A program made the position numbers and the translations under genes. Below the pieces are notes generated by a model, which ran no database searches, was not told where the DNA came from, and worked only from the letters and a program-made list of their open reading frames with translations. Below are positions 34,490 to 43,932 of a stretch of DNA of 58,915 nt, piece by piece (the first letter of the stretch is position 1; each line of letters opens with the position of its first letter). The stretch comes from Bradyrhizobiaceae bacterium (GTDB lineage: Bacteria; Pseudomonadota; Alphaproteobacteria; Rhizobiales; Xanthobacteraceae): positions 1-58,915 of the forward strand of contig RXJC01000340.1 in NCBI GenBank assembly GCA_003963435.1, written 5' to 3'.

Positions 34490-35263
34490 CTAGTGGCGGC
34501 GCGTCAGGCTGATGCTGAGGCGGAAATATTTCGGTAAGTAGACGGCGCGCAGCAGCTCAAGCGCCCGTCCGTCCTTGCCGAAGGTGACGCGCTCGATGGA
34601 GAGCAGGGGCGAGCCGACCTTGACCCCCAGCAGCTTGGCGCTGCCGGCGTCGGCGAGGTCGGCGCTGATGGTCTGCTGGGCGTCCTTGATGGCGAGGCCA
34701 AGCTCGTCCTCGAAGACGCGGTACATGATGATTGAGACCAGATCGCGCTTCTCGAGCTCGAGACCGATATCCGGGGGATAGAAGGCGTGCTCGATGGCGA
34801 TCGGCGTGTCGTCCGCGAGTCGCAAGCGCCGGAGCTGCCAGACGGCGCGCTCGCGCAGCTGCTCGCGAACGGCGGCATCGTGCCGGTTGGTCATGCCCTG
34901 CTGCAGGATCGTGGCGCCGGCCTCGTAGCCGGCGTCGCGGATGGTTTCCGAGAAGCCCATGAGGTGGCCGACCCAGTTCTCGGGCTGGTTCGAGCGCAGG
35001 AAGGTGCCGCGGCCGCGCGAGCGGTCGAACATGCCTTCGTTCACAAGAGGGGCGATGGCGTTGCGGATGGTGATGCGGCTGACGCCGAAATGACGGCCGA
35101 GCTCGGCCTCGGTCATCAGGCGGCCGGTCTCGTCGATCAACTTGCCGTCGCGCACCTGGCTGCGAATGGATTCGCGGATCTGGATATGCAGGGGCGTCGA
35201 GCCTTCCGCGGCTACATCGCCGCTGAGCGGTGCAGGTTTCTTCTTGCGTGTTTGAACAGCCAT
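34490..35263 (-). CDS. GntR-family regulator, UTRA subgroup (sulfatase operon)
   Basis: A 257-residue regulator. The HTH lies at about 30-95: DETGRLMTEAELGRHFGVS, then RITIRNAIAPLVNEGMF and SRGRGTFLR. The UTRA domain lies at about 110-250. It is embedded in the operon between the ABC ATPase gene (4 bases away) and the sulfatase gene (32 bases away). It is therefore very likely the local regulator, acting on the palindrome near 39.54 kb. UTRA domains usually sense phosphorylated sugars or similar metabolites. Confidence 0.92.
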   Translation of the reverse strand: MAVQTRKKKPAPLSGDVAAEGSTPLHIQIRESIRSQVRDGKLIDETGRLMTEAELGRHFGVSRITIRNAIAPLVNEGMFDRSRGRGTFLRSNQPENWVGHLMGFSETIRDAGYEAGATILQQGMTNRHDAAVREQLRERAVWQLRRLRLADDTPIAIEHAFYPPDIGLELEKRDLVSIIMYRVFEDELGLAIKDAQQTISADLADAGSAKLLGVKVGSPLLSIERVTFGKDGRALELLRAVYLPKYFRLSISLTRRH

Positions 35264-35267
35264 AGTG

Positions 35268-36320
35268 TCAGAGCCGCATGCGTGTTGCTGGATCGAACAG
35301 ATGAATGTCTTGCGGTCGGGCCGTGATCGAGATCGTGTCGCCCTCGCCGGGAATGTTGCCGTCGGCGACGCGCATGCGGATCATGGTGCCGGCGCAGTCG
35401 AGGTCGAGCACGGCGGTATCACCGAGATCCTCAATCAGGTCGACGCGCGCGCCGAGCCCCCCCTCTGTCATGCGGAGGGCGCCGGGCCGAAGCCCGACCA
35501 CCACGTCGCGCTCAACCGCGGTCGTGGCCGTCGTCTTGAGACGATGGCCTGCGATGATGACGTCGCCATCCACGTAGCGGGCAGGGACGAGGTTCATCGG
35601 GGGATTGCCGATGAAGCCGGCAATGTCGATCGAGTTCGGGCGGGCGAACACCTCCGCGGGCGTGCCGACCTGCTGGATCTCGCCCGACATGAACACCGCC
35701 ATGCGGTCCGCAAGGGTCATGGCCTCTTCCTGGTCGTGGGTGACGTAGACCGCGGTGACACCGAGCGAGCGCTGCAGCTTCTTCAACTCGGCGCGGGTTT
35801 CCAGCCGCAGCTTTGCATCGAGGTTCGACAGCGGCTCATCGAGCAGGAACAGGCGCGCCTTGCGCACGATGGCGCGGGCCAGCGCGCAGCGCTGCTGCTG
35901 GCCGCCCGAGAGCTGGCCCGGCTTGCGGTCGAGCAGATGGTCGATCTTCACCTTGCGCGCCGCGTCCTTCACGGCAGGCGCGATCTCGGATTTCGGCAGC
36001 TTGGCCATCTCCAGCGGAAAGGCGATGTTCTCGGCCACCGTCATGTGCGGGTAGAGCGCGTAGCTCTGGAACACCATGGCGATGTCGCGGTCGCGCGCAT
36101 CGGTCGAGGTGACATCCTTGTCGTCGATCATCACGCGGCCGGTAGTCGGCGCATCGAGGCCGGCGAGGATGCGCAGCGTGGTGCTCTTGCCCGAGCCGGA
36201 AGGGCCGAGCAGGGCGAAGAACTCCCCCGGCTTGATGTCGAAATTCACGTTCTTCAACGCGGCGAACTGGCCGTGCAACTTGACGATGTTGCGAAAACTG
36301 ACCTGACCCTGACCGCTCAT
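35268..36320 (-). CDS. Sugar ABC transporter ATPase (UgpC/MalK type)
   Basis: A 350-residue ATPase. Walker A is GPSGSGKSTTLR, the Q-loop is FQSYALYPHM, the signature is LSGGQQQRCALARA, Walker B is LFLLDEPLSNLDAK, and the switch is VTHDQEEA. A C-terminal OB regulatory domain (about 240-350) identifies the MalK/UgpC group of carbohydrate importers. ATG 36320 overlaps the stop of the permease gene (ATGA). A much longer frame runs upstream antisense to nothing real, and homology starts at MSGQGQVSF. Confidence 0.95.
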   Translation of the reverse strand: MSGQGQVSFRNIVKLHGQFAALKNVNFDIKPGEFFALLGPSGSGKSTTLRILAGLDAPTTGRVMIDDKDVTSTDARDRDIAMVFQSYALYPHMTVAENIAFPLEMAKLPKSEIAPAVKDAARKVKIDHLLDRKPGQLSGGQQQRCALARAIVRKARLFLLDEPLSNLDAKLRLETRAELKKLQRSLGVTAVYVTHDQEEAMTLADRMAVFMSGEIQQVGTPAEVFARPNSIDIAGFIGNPPMNLVPARYVDGDVIIAGHRLKTTATTAVERDVVVGLRPGALRMTEGGLGARVDLIEDLGDTAVLDLDCAGTMIRMRVADGNIPGEGDTISITARPQDIHLFDPATRMRL

Positions 36321-37156
36321 CGACGCCCTCCGCCCTTGACTGCACCGACCGTCAAGCCCTTCACGATATGCTTCTGTGCGACCACGCCGAGAACGACGAC
36401 GGGCAGCATGGCAAGGACCGAAACCGCAGCGAGCTTGGCCCACAGGGTCTGTTCGACGGAGACGAAATTGAACATGGCGACCGTGACCGGCCGGACCGTG
36501 TTGCCGCTCAACACGACCGCAAACAGGAATTCGTTCCACGCATTGAGGAACACGAACACGACCGTCACGGCGATGCCGCCACGGACCTGCGGAATGATGA
36601 TCCGCCACAATGTCTTCAATCGGCTGGCGCCGTCGAGATAGGCGGCTTCCTCCATCTCGAAGGGAATGTCCTCGAAATAGGAGACCAACAGCCAGATCGC
36701 GAACGGCAGGGAGAACGACAGATAGATCAGGATGATGCCCTGATAGGTGTCGATCCAGCCGATGTTCCGCAGCACCAGGAAGTAGGGGATGATGATGCCG
36801 ACCGGCGGCAGCATCTGGGTGGCCAGCACGTAGAAGCCCGCGAACTTCTTGCCGCGAAAACGCAGACGCGCCAGCGCGTAGGCCGCCGGCACCGCCATCA
36901 GCATGGTGACGATGGTGGTTCCGACCGAGATGATGACGCTGGAGAGCAGGTTCGGCAGGATCGATCCCGAGCCGAACAGCACGTCGCGATAGGCTTCCCA
37001 TGTCGGCGCGAACACCAGCTTGGGCGGATAGGCCAGTACGTCGGAATCGGTTTTGAGCGAGTTCAGCACGCTCCAGAGGATCGGAAACGCCCAGGCCAAC
37101 AGGAAGATCATGGAGATTGCGAGCAGGGCGAAGACCCGAAGGCGTTTTGCGGTCAT
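36317..37156 (-). CDS. Sugar ABC transporter permease (MalG type)
   Basis: A 279-residue inner-membrane subunit with about six spans. The coupling loop is EEAAYLDGASRLKTLWRIIIPQVRGG (written in part). It starts MTAKRLRVFALLAI and ends VKGLTVGAVKGG, as MalG-type permeases do. It overlaps the MalF-type gene and the ATPase gene by four bases each, so the transporter genes are translationally coupled. Confidence 0.95.
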   Translation of the reverse strand: MTAKRLRVFALLAISMIFLLAWAFPILWSVLNSLKTDSDVLAYPPKLVFAPTWEAYRDVLFGSGSILPNLLSSVIISVGTTIVTMLMAVPAAYALARLRFRGKKFAGFYVLATQMLPPVGIIIPYFLVLRNIGWIDTYQGIILIYLSFSLPFAIWLLVSYFEDIPFEMEEAAYLDGASRLKTLWRIIIPQVRGGIAVTVVFVFLNAWNEFLFAVVLSGNTVRPVTVAMFNFVSVEQTLWAKLAAVSVLAMLPVVVLGVVAQKHIVKGLTVGAVKGGGRR

Positions 37157-38088
37157 TTCGCCCTCCGCATCGCAAACAAGATGCCGGAGATGATGATGGT
37201 CACGATCAGCAGCGCAACCGCGAGTGCCGAGCCGTAGCCGATCGATAATTCGGTGAAGGATTTCCGGTAGGCATAGAGATTGAGGATCTCGGTCGCGGTG
37301 CCGGGGCCGCCGGCGGTGACGGTGAAGATCGCCGCGAACGCGGTCAGCGCCACCATGGTCCGCATGATGATGACCATGACGATCGCCGGGCGCAGCAAGG
37401 GCAGGGTGATGCGGCGAAAGCGTTGCCAGGCGGAGGCACGGTCGAGCCGCGCGGCCTCATAGATGTCCTCGGGCAGCGAGGCGAGCGAGGCTAGCAGCAC
37501 CATGAACGCAAACGGCGTCCACTGCCAGGTATGGATCGCGATCACCGAGACCATCGCGAGCGTGGGATCGCCGAGCCAGTTCTTGCTGCCGAGGCCGGCG
37601 TTGATGGCGAGGAAGTCGACGATGCCAAATTCCGGTGCCAGCATGAAGGTGCGCCAGATCATGCCGACCACGGCCGGCGACAGCACCACGGGCAGGATGG
37701 CGATGACCCTGAACCAGCCCTGGCCACGCTTCATGTCCATGACGAGCAAAGCGAGCGCCAGGCCGATGATGACCTGGAGCGCGACGGTCGAGCCGGTGTA
37801 GACGAGGCTGACCAGCAGCGAGGTCCAGAAGCGATCGTCGGAGAGCAGCACTTGGTAGTTCTCGAACCCGACGAAGCCATTGGTAAACGGCATCGCCAGA
37901 TCCATCCGGAACGCGCTGGTGTAGACCAGGAAGAGCAGCGGAAACGTCGTCGTGGCGAGCAGCGCAAGAAACGCCGGTGCGAGCAGCGCAGCTGCAAACC
38001 GGCGCTCGCGCTGCGCCAATATGCGGCCGAAATCACTGCGAGGCGCCTCGCTCGCGATCCCGGCCGATGTCACCGCTGTCGTCGCCAT
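37153..38088 (-). CDS. Sugar ABC transporter permease (MalF type)
   Basis: A 311-residue inner-membrane subunit. A cytoplasmic N-terminus of about 30 residues precedes the first span (FAAALLAPAFLALLATTTFP). The coupling loop is YEAARLDRASAWQRFRRITL, and the periplasmic segment TVTAGGPGTATEILNLYAYR is characteristic of this permease class. It forms a heterodimer with the MalG-type partner encoded next. Confidence 0.95.
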   Translation of the reverse strand: MATTAVTSAGIASEAPRSDFGRILAQRERRFAAALLAPAFLALLATTTFPLLFLVYTSAFRMDLAMPFTNGFVGFENYQVLLSDDRFWTSLLVSLVYTGSTVALQVIIGLALALLVMDMKRGQGWFRVIAILPVVLSPAVVGMIWRTFMLAPEFGIVDFLAINAGLGSKNWLGDPTLAMVSVIAIHTWQWTPFAFMVLLASLASLPEDIYEAARLDRASAWQRFRRITLPLLRPAIVMVIIMRTMVALTAFAAIFTVTAGGPGTATEILNLYAYRKSFTELSIGYGSALAVALLIVTIIISGILFAMRRAK

Positions 38089-38091
38089 GGC

Positions 38092-39486
38092 TCAGCCGCG
38101 CATCATCGGCTCGATACGGCGCTGCGCATCGTCCAATGCGGCCTTGATCGTGGCCTGGCCGGACAGCGCCGACTGGATCGCGGTCGCCATGGTATCTCCG
38201 ATCGCCGGCCATTGCGGTACGCGCGGACGCCAATCGACGTCGGTGTCGTCCTGCAGGGCCCCCATCGTAGCCTCGACGAAGTTCTCGCCAAAGCCGTTCA
38301 TCAGCTTGATGTACTCAGGATCCTTCCACACCGAGGTGCGGTTAACGCCGGAGCGTTTGGTGGGACCGGCGAACTTGTGCGCAGTGCGCGCCTGGGTCTC
38401 GGCGCTCGCGGCCCACTGGATGAACAGCCAGGTCGCTTTCCGCTTCTTCTCCGGCAGTGCGGAATTGATTGGGAAGCCCCAGTTCCAGATCGACGTGGTG
38501 CGCTTGCCCGAGGGGCCCCTGGGCCAGCGGGCATAGGCGACCTTGCCGATCACCTTGGACTTTTCTGGATTGTTGATGACGGAGGCTGACGAGTGCGCGT
38601 CGATGTAGCTGGCGACGGTGCCTTGCGAGAAAGCGTCGGCGATATCCGGCCAGTTCCAGTTCGCCGCCGCCGTCGGCGCGTACTTCTTCATGATGTCGAC
38701 GTACCAGGCGAGCGCCGCCTCGGCCTCGGGGCCGTTGACGGTGAGCTTGCCGCCCTTCATCCAGTCACCGCCGAACTCACGGAAGATCGACGGATAGATG
38801 TACATGTTCTGGCCGGCACCGGCGACGCCACGCAGCGCTGCGCCCCAGACGCGCTCGTTCGGTGTGTTCAATGCCGCGGCATTCGACATGTAGGCTTCTA
38901 GCGTGTCGGCCGGCTTCAGGCCCTTCGCGTCATAGAGGTCCTTGCGATACACCTGAATGGTGACCTCGCCGTCATAGGGCATGCCGTAGAGCTTGCCGTC
39001 GATGCCGTTGGCGCTGCGCCAAGCCGGAATGATGTCGTCGAGCTTGAACCAGGCTTGGTCGGTCAGCGTCTTGTCATTGAGATAAGTGTCGAGCGGCTCG
39101 ACCCATTTGTTCGCGGCATAGAGCGCGTAATACATGGGGTCCGCGGCATGGGTCGCGTAGGTCCCGGTCTTCGAGGTCAGGTCGATGACGCTCTTCTGCC
39201 GGATCTGCGCCGGCGGGATCTTCTCGAAGCGGACGTCGATGCCGGTGAGCGCCTTGAACTGCGGCGCGAGCGCGATGAGGTTTTCGAAATAACTCGCTGG
39301 GATCACGGCGACCGTGATGGTCTCGCCAGAGACTTGCTGCCAGTCGATCTGAGCGGATTTGTAAGGCGCGAGGTCGGCGTCCTGCGCTGCGGCTTGCCGG
39401 AGAAAGGCCGGACCAAGCGTCGCGAAAGCGGCGGCGGCGGTTCCGGTCTTGAGTAGCGTTCGTCGCGTCGGTGTGAATGACGGCAT
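38092..39486 (-). CDS. Sugar-type ABC substrate-binding protein (sulfatase operon)
   Basis: A 464-residue extracellular solute-binding protein of family 1 (carbohydrate). A twin-arginine signal (RRTLLKTG) ends near QAAAQD. The mature part begins with a strand/loop VAVIPASYFENLIALAPQFKALTGIDV and has the long C-terminal helical lobe of this class. It is the first gene of an eight-gene minus-strand operon (38.1 down to 30.0 kb). Because the sulfatase of this operon is cytoplasmic, the ligand may be a sulfated sugar or glycoside, which is inference. Confidence 0.9.
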   Translation of the reverse strand: MPSFTPTRRTLLKTGTAAAAFATLGPAFLRQAAAQDADLAPYKSAQIDWQQVSGETITVAVIPASYFENLIALAPQFKALTGIDVRFEKIPPAQIRQKSVIDLTSKTGTYATHAADPMYYALYAANKWVEPLDTYLNDKTLTDQAWFKLDDIIPAWRSANGIDGKLYGMPYDGEVTIQVYRKDLYDAKGLKPADTLEAYMSNAAALNTPNERVWGAALRGVAGAGQNMYIYPSIFREFGGDWMKGGKLTVNGPEAEAALAWYVDIMKKYAPTAAANWNWPDIADAFSQGTVASYIDAHSSASVINNPEKSKVIGKVAYARWPRGPSGKRTTSIWNWGFPINSALPEKKRKATWLFIQWAASAETQARTAHKFAGPTKRSGVNRTSVWKDPEYIKLMNGFGENFVEATMGALQDDTDVDWRPRVPQWPAIGDTMATAIQSALSGQATIKAALDDAQRRIEPMMRG

Positions 39487-39530
39487 GCGGTCCTCCCGAA
39501 AATCCGGATTTATACTTCCGGTTAGTTAGG

Positions 39531-39559
39531 ACATTTGCCTAAATGTTATAACAAGTCAA
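39531..39559 (-). promoter_or_regulatory. Promoter region and palindrome of the sulfatase/transport operon
   Basis: ACATTT (39531-39536) and AAATGT (39541-39546) are separated by GCCT, a perfect inverted repeat. On the minus strand a TTGACT (39554-39559) lies eight bases upstream of the palindrome and could be the -35, so the palindrome would occupy the spacer and -10 region. The GntR/UTRA protein of the same operon is the likely ligand-responsive repressor. No convincing -10 was fixed. Confidence 0.55.
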
Positions 39560-39701
39560 CCGCGACAGAATCGCCGCGCGTCCAGGCTATTGGAACATCA
39601 TGTGGCGGCCCGCAGAAACCGAGCCGGTGAGAGCTAATTGAAGTTGATGATGCGCGAGGTACTTCTTCGTCCGACGTATCGCCAAGAGTGCTCGCGCGAC
39701 G

Positions 39702-40442
39702 TCATCCGGCAAGAAACCCGCCATCCACCGTTACGACGGTGCCAGTCGCATATGCCGACGCCGGCATGCAGAGGAATGCAACCGCGCCCGCGATGTCCTC
39801 GGGCTGCCCCCAGCGCTTGAACGCTGTGCGGTCGGCGATCCGCCGGTAATGCGCAAGGTCGGTGCGGCCGGCGGCATTGATCGCGGTCTCGATATAGCCG
39901 GGTGCAACCGCGTTGACGCGAATACCGTCCTCAGCCCATTTCAAGGCCAGCGCCTTGGTCAGCATCACGACGCCACCCTTGCTGGCGCAATAGGCGGGGA
40001 TGCGCGGCAGCGCGAGCGTCGCATTCATCGAGGCGATGTTGATGATCGAGCCCTTGGTCTCCGCGAGCAGCGGACGAAACGCCATGCAGGTCCGGAACGT
40101 GCCGGTGAGGTTGACGTCGAGCACCTTCATGAAGGTCTCGATCTCGAATTCCTTGTCGCGCGCCAGGATGCCGGCGCAATTGACCAGTGCGTCGACGCGC
40201 GTGTGCCTTCCGGCAAAGGACGTGACGGCCGCATCATCGGTGACGTCCAGCGTCGCCAGCGTAAGGCCGCCGCGCGGCCTGAGCAGCGTGCGGGCGAGGT
40301 CAGCCTCGTTGGCGCCGGTCGCCGTGACTGCCGCGCCGAGATCGCAAAACTGGTTGCTGATCGCCGCGCCAATGTCGCCGGCGCCGCCCACCACGACGGC
40401 GTTGAATCCGGGGGGCAGAGAAAAATTCGAAGTCATCGGCAA
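39702..40442 (-). CDS. Short-chain dehydrogenase/reductase
   Basis: A 246-residue SDR that oxidises or reduces an alcohol/ketone pair with NAD(P). The cofactor motif is [13 protein letters not shown] (a GGxGDIG variant of the usual TGxxxGIG). NCAGI, the catalytic serine in [13 protein letters not shown], and the YCASKGG Tyr-x3-Lys pair are all intact. The C-terminus [14 protein letters not shown] is typical. ATG 40442 lies four bases after the LacI gene stop; a second ATG two codons on is possible. Together with the Zn dehydrogenase of the divergent operon it suggests two redox steps on a polyol or sugar. Confidence 0.93.
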   Translation of the reverse strand: MPMTSNFSLPPGFNAVVVGGAGDIGAAISNQFCDLGAAVTATGANEADLARTLLRPRGGLTLATLDVTDDAAVTSFAGRHTRVDALVNCAGILARDKEFEIETFMKVLDVNLTGTFRTCMAFRPLLAETKGSIINIASMNATLALPRIPAYCASKGGVVMLTKALALKWAEDGIRVNAVAPGYIETAINAAGRTDLAHYRRIADRTAFKRWGQPEDIAGAVAFLCMPASAYATGTVVTVDGGFLAG

Positions 40443-40446
40443 GGGC

Positions 40447-41487
40447 TCACTTCAGGGATTTCGGAGGCAGGGCCGTCGATTCGCGAACCACCAGCGAGAA
40501 GTCGATCTCGCGGTGCATGATGGTCTGCTCGCCGGCAAGGCTCCGCACCAGATATTCGCCGGCGCGCTGCCAGGTTTCTCCGGTCGGAACATGGATCGTG
40601 GTCAGGCTCGGCCGCAAATGCCGGCTCCAGTCGAGGTCGTCGAAGCCGACCACTGAAAGGTCGCGCGGCACCGAGAATCCGTCGCGCTCCGCCTCGAGCA
40701 ATACGCCATAAGCGATGACGTCGTTGCCGCACACCACGGCTGTCGGACGGTCTTTCAGGTTCAGGAGATAGCGAGCCGCCTCGCGGGCGTCGTCGAGCGT
40801 ATAGGGCACCTCGACATGCCATTGCGGAGGCAGCTCAAGGCCGTTCTCGGCGAGCGCGCGGCGAAATCCGGCGACGCGCGCGCTGGCGCGGTCGTTGTTG
40901 CGCTGGAGCGCCGAAACGATGCCGATGCGGCGATGGCCGAGCTCGATAACGTGCGCGGCGGCGCGATGGGCGGCGGCTTCGTTGTCGGTGCCGACGCAAG
41001 GGTAGGGTCTGTCAGGCTGGTAGATGCCGACATTGATGAAGGGCACCGCATTGTTAGCCAGCAGCTTGCGCAAGTCGTCGTGATGGCAATCACCGCGCAG
41101 CACGAGGCCGTCGACGCCGCGGCTGATCAGATTGCGGGCCTGCTGCAATTCGACATCGAGGTCATAGCCGCTCGTGGTGAGGAACAGCATGTATCCGACC
41201 GACGAGAGATATTGCTGGAGCGAGGCGATGCCACGCGCGAACATCGTATTGTCGATCGTCGGGACGATTGCGCCGAGCGTGCGCGAGCGGCGAGACGAGA
41301 GAATCCGCGCCGGCGCATGCGGGATGTAGCCGAGCGCATCGATGGCTTGTTCGATGCGCGCACGTAAGGAGGGGCTGACGGCATTCGGGTTGTTGAGGGC
41401 GCGCGAGACCGATGCGGTTGAAACGCCAGCCCGGGCTGCCACCGCGCGTATGCCCTGTTTCACAGACTTGGCGTTGGTCAATCTCAT
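40447..41487 (-). CDS. LacI-family transcriptional repressor
   Basis: A 346-residue regulator. The HTH and hinge helix are at the N-terminus: [19 protein letters not shown] and [20 protein letters not shown] periplasmic-binding-like effector domain follows, with [20 protein letters not shown] near the end. ATG 41487 (MRLTNAKSV) was chosen because the HTH starts just after it; the open frame extends 18 codons further. A perfect palindrome lies four bases upstream of the start and a LacI-type site lies at the divergent promoter. It is expected to repress itself, the SDR gene and the 41.7-48.8 kb operon. Confidence 0.94.
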   Translation of the reverse strand: MRLTNAKSVKQGIRAVAARAGVSTASVSRALNNPNAVSPSLRARIEQAIDALGYIPHAPARILSSRRSRTLGAIVPTIDNTMFARGIASLQQYLSSVGYMLFLTTSGYDLDVELQQARNLISRGVDGLVLRGDCHHDDLRKLLANNAVPFINVGIYQPDRPYPCVGTDNEAAAHRAAAHVIELGHRRIGIVSALQRNNDRASARVAGFRRALAENGLELPPQWHVEVPYTLDDAREAARYLLNLKDRPTAVVCGNDVIAYGVLLEAERDGFSVPRDLSVVGFDDLDWSRHLRPSLTTIHVPTGETWQRAGEYLVRSLAGEQTIMHREIDFSLVVRESTALPPKSLK

Positions 41488-41490
41488 GAA

Positions 41491-41502
41491 TGTAACGTTA
41501 CA
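41491..41502. promoter_or_regulatory. Perfect palindrome TGTAACGTTACA, LacI-type operator 1
   Basis: This 12-base self-complementary site with a central CG has the form of LacI/GalR-family operators. It lies four bases in front of the repressor start codon, a position suited to autoregulation. Confidence 0.75.
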
Positions 41503-41573
41503 TAACGCGATGTGAACCGCAGAACAGCGGGAGCATTGCAAATTTGCCGCAGATTGTGCCCGATGTCCATCGC

Positions 41574-41614
41574 TTGACTCCGCTAATGGGAGGTCTATTT
41601 TGTAACCGTTTTCA
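41574..41614 (+). promoter_or_regulatory. Promoter with overlapping LacI-type operator 2
   Basis: TTGACT (41574-41579) and TATTTT (41596-41601) are spaced 16 bases. TGTAACCGTTTTCA (41601-41614) starts at the last base of the -10 and fits the T-G-N-A-A-N-C-G-N-T family consensus. A bound repressor would block the sugar operon that starts at 41680. Confidence 0.75.
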
Positions 41615-41679
41615 AATGGTGTTCAAACCTGTTCAAAAAGGTCCGCCGGCTTAAGGCGGCCTGCCGGGAGGAGAGTTCG

Positions 41680-42981
41680 ATGAAGGCCAGGATGCTCGCG
41701 ACGCATGTCGCGTTGCCCGTTGTCGCGATTGCCGCGGTTACCGTGCCCTCGCACGCCGCCGATTTCGACTGGATGAAGTTCAAGGGCAAGACCGTCACCT
41801 TTCTCGCCAACAACAATCCGGTCTCGCAGGCGCTGCTGACCTACAAGGCTGATTTCGAGAAGTTGACCGGCATGACCTTGAAGGTCGACGGGTATCAGGA
41901 ACAGCAGATGCGTCAGCGTCTGGTCACGGTCATGAACGCCAACAGCGACGAGGTCGACGTGTTCATGACGCTGCCCTCACGCGAGGGCGAGCAGTTCGCC
42001 GCTGCGGGCTGGTACGGCGATCTCACCGGGGTGGCCAAGAGCGAAGTGGCCAAAGAATATGATCCGAACGGGCTGAGCCAGGCCTTGCTGAAGGCGGCGA
42101 CCTTCGGCGGCAAGCTGACCAGCATGCCGATGAACATCGAAGGCCCAATCTTCTATTACCGCACCGACATCTTCAAAAAGTGCGGCCTCGAGGCGCCTAA
42201 GACCATCAAGGATGTCGAGGCTGCCGCCGAAAAGCTGAAGACCTGCGACAGCGGGGTGACGCCGTTCGTCTCGCGCGGCCTCAAGCCCGCGGTTGCCTAC
42301 ACGTTCAGCAACATGCTGCACAACATCGGCGGCAGCTACATCGCAAACGGCAAGTCGAACCTCTGCTCGGCCAAGGGCAAGGAAGCGCTCGACACCTATA
42401 GCCGCCTGCTGCGCGACTTCGGGCCGCCCGGTGTCGTCAACTACAGCTTCCAGCAGATTTCCGCGCTCTATCGCAGCGGCCGCGCTGCGATGTCGTTCGA
42501 ATCCTCGAATGAATTGCGCACGGTGATGGAAGGCGGTGCGCGCCTGAAGGACACCGGCCTGCTGCCGTTCCCGGCAGGCGAAGCCGGCCAGGTGCCGACC
42601 ACGATCGGGTGGGGCATGGCGATCTCCTCGCACAGCAAGCAGCCGGAGGCGGCCTGGTACTTCGTGCAGTGGGCGACCAGCCCCGAGGTGCAGAAGAAGA
42701 TGGCGCTCCAGGGCATTGCTCCGCCGCGTCCCTCGGTCGCCAAGGATCCCGAGTACCGCAAGTGGATCGAGGAGGAGCCGGTGCGCAAGGAATGGCAGGC
42801 CGCGCTCGATGTGCTCGCCACGAAAGGATCTTCCGAAGTCGGCTATCCCATCGTCGCCAATCCGGAATCGCGCGAGTTCATCGGCCAAGCGGTGCAGGAT
42901 CTGATCCTGAAGCAGAAGACGGTCGAACAGGCCTGCGCCGATGCGGACAAGGCGCTCGACGCGCTGATCGCCCAGAAATAA
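41680..42981 (+). CDS. Sugar-type ABC substrate-binding protein (module B3)
   Basis: A 433-residue family-1 solute-binding protein. The signal peptide ends PSHAAD (about residues 1-26). VTFLANNNPVSQALLTYKADFEKLTG is the first lobe; the C-terminal lobe includes SSNELRTVMEGG and GWGMAISSHSKQPEAAWYFV. GGGAGGAGAG precedes ATG 41680. It is the first gene of a seven-gene operon regulated by the divergent LacI protein. The imported ligand is expected to be the substrate of the downstream dehydrogenase, kinase and aldolase. Confidence 0.92.
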   Translation: MKARMLATHVALPVVAIAAVTVPSHAADFDWMKFKGKTVTFLANNNPVSQALLTYKADFEKLTGMTLKVDGYQEQQMRQRLVTVMNANSDEVDVFMTLPSREGEQFAAAGWYGDLTGVAKSEVAKEYDPNGLSQALLKAATFGGKLTSMPMNIEGPIFYYRTDIFKKCGLEAPKTIKDVEAAAEKLKTCDSGVTPFVSRGLKPAVAYTFSNMLHNIGGSYIANGKSNLCSAKGKEALDTYSRLLRDFGPPGVVNYSFQQISALYRSGRAAMSFESSNELRTVMEGGARLKDTGLLPFPAGEAGQVPTTIGWGMAISSHSKQPEAAWYFVQWATSPEVQKKMALQGIAPPRPSVAKDPEYRKWIEEEPVRKEWQAALDVLATKGSSEVGYPIVANPESREFIGQAVQDLILKQKTVEQACADADKALDALIAQK

Positions 42982-43031
42982 CGGCTTGACGCCGGCAGGT
43001 GTGCGGCCTGCCGGCACCCATCCTATAGGAA

Positions 43032-43928
43032 ATGCAACGCATGTCGGACACGGCTGCGACACTCACGCAGGACCGGCAGAAGCTGGAGATGGCGGCGCTC
43101 TCTGCGCCGGCCGTGATCTTCACGGTCGCGATGATCGCGTTTCCGGTGGTCTATACCATCTGGCTCGGCTTCCAGACTTTCTCCTCGACCGGCAAGCAGT
43201 CCTTTGCGGGCCTTGCCAATTATTCCAGGCTGGTCGTCGATTACGAATTCTGGCACGGGCTGTGGGTCACGATCGCGCTCTACGTGCTGTCACTGGCGCT
43301 CCAAATCGTGTTCGGCGTCTGGCTCGCGCTGGTGCTGTTTCACGCCAAGCGTCTGCCGGGCATCGTGCGCTCGCTGTTCATCTCGCCCTTCATGATGCCG
43401 CCGGTGGTGGCGGGCATGATGTGGCTGGTGATCCTCGATCCCTCGCTGGGCGCGGCCAACTATATCCTGCAATCGTTCGGGCTGCCGCCGTCGGACTGGC
43501 TGGCCTCGCCGACCTGGGTGATTCCCACAGTTGCGCTGATCGACAGCTGGCAGTGGACGCCTTATGTCGCGCTGATCGTGCTGGGCGGATTGCAATCACT
43601 GCCGCCGAGCGTTTACGAGGCCGCGCAGATCGACGGGGCATCGCCGCTCAAGACGTTCCAGCGCATCACGCTGCCGCTGCTGCTGCCGACCATCGTCACC
43701 GCGGCGATCCTGCGCAGCGTCGATCTCCTGCGCTTCTTCGACATCATTTACATCACGACGCAGGGCGGTCCGGGCAACGCCTCGAACACGCTCAACATCT
43801 ACGGCTTCCGGGTCGGCTTCGAATTCTTCAATATCGGCTATGCCAGCGCCCTGATGCTGACGCTGACGGCGATCGTGTTCGGCGCCGTGCTCGCCTTCAA
43901 CCGCCTGCGCGGCGCAGTCGCCTGGTGA
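43032..43928 (+). CDS. Sugar ABC transporter permease (MalF type, module B3)
   Basis: A 298-residue inner-membrane subunit with about six spans. The coupling loop is YEAAQIDGASPLKTFQRITL and the periplasmic ITTQGGPGNASNTLNIYGF is diagnostic for MalF/UgpA-type permeases. ATG 43032 gives MQRMSDTAATL; the internal ATG at 43041 is equally plausible. The gene follows the binding-protein gene by 50 bases. Confidence 0.94.
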   Translation: MQRMSDTAATLTQDRQKLEMAALSAPAVIFTVAMIAFPVVYTIWLGFQTFSSTGKQSFAGLANYSRLVVDYEFWHGLWVTIALYVLSLALQIVFGVWLALVLFHAKRLPGIVRSLFISPFMMPPVVAGMMWLVILDPSLGAANYILQSFGLPPSDWLASPTWVIPTVALIDSWQWTPYVALIVLGGLQSLPPSVYEAAQIDGASPLKTFQRITLPLLLPTIVTAAILRSVDLLRFFDIIYITTQGGPGNASNTLNIYGFRVGFEFFNIGYASALMLTLTAIVFGAVLAFNRLRGAVAW

Positions 43929-43932
43929 TGTC

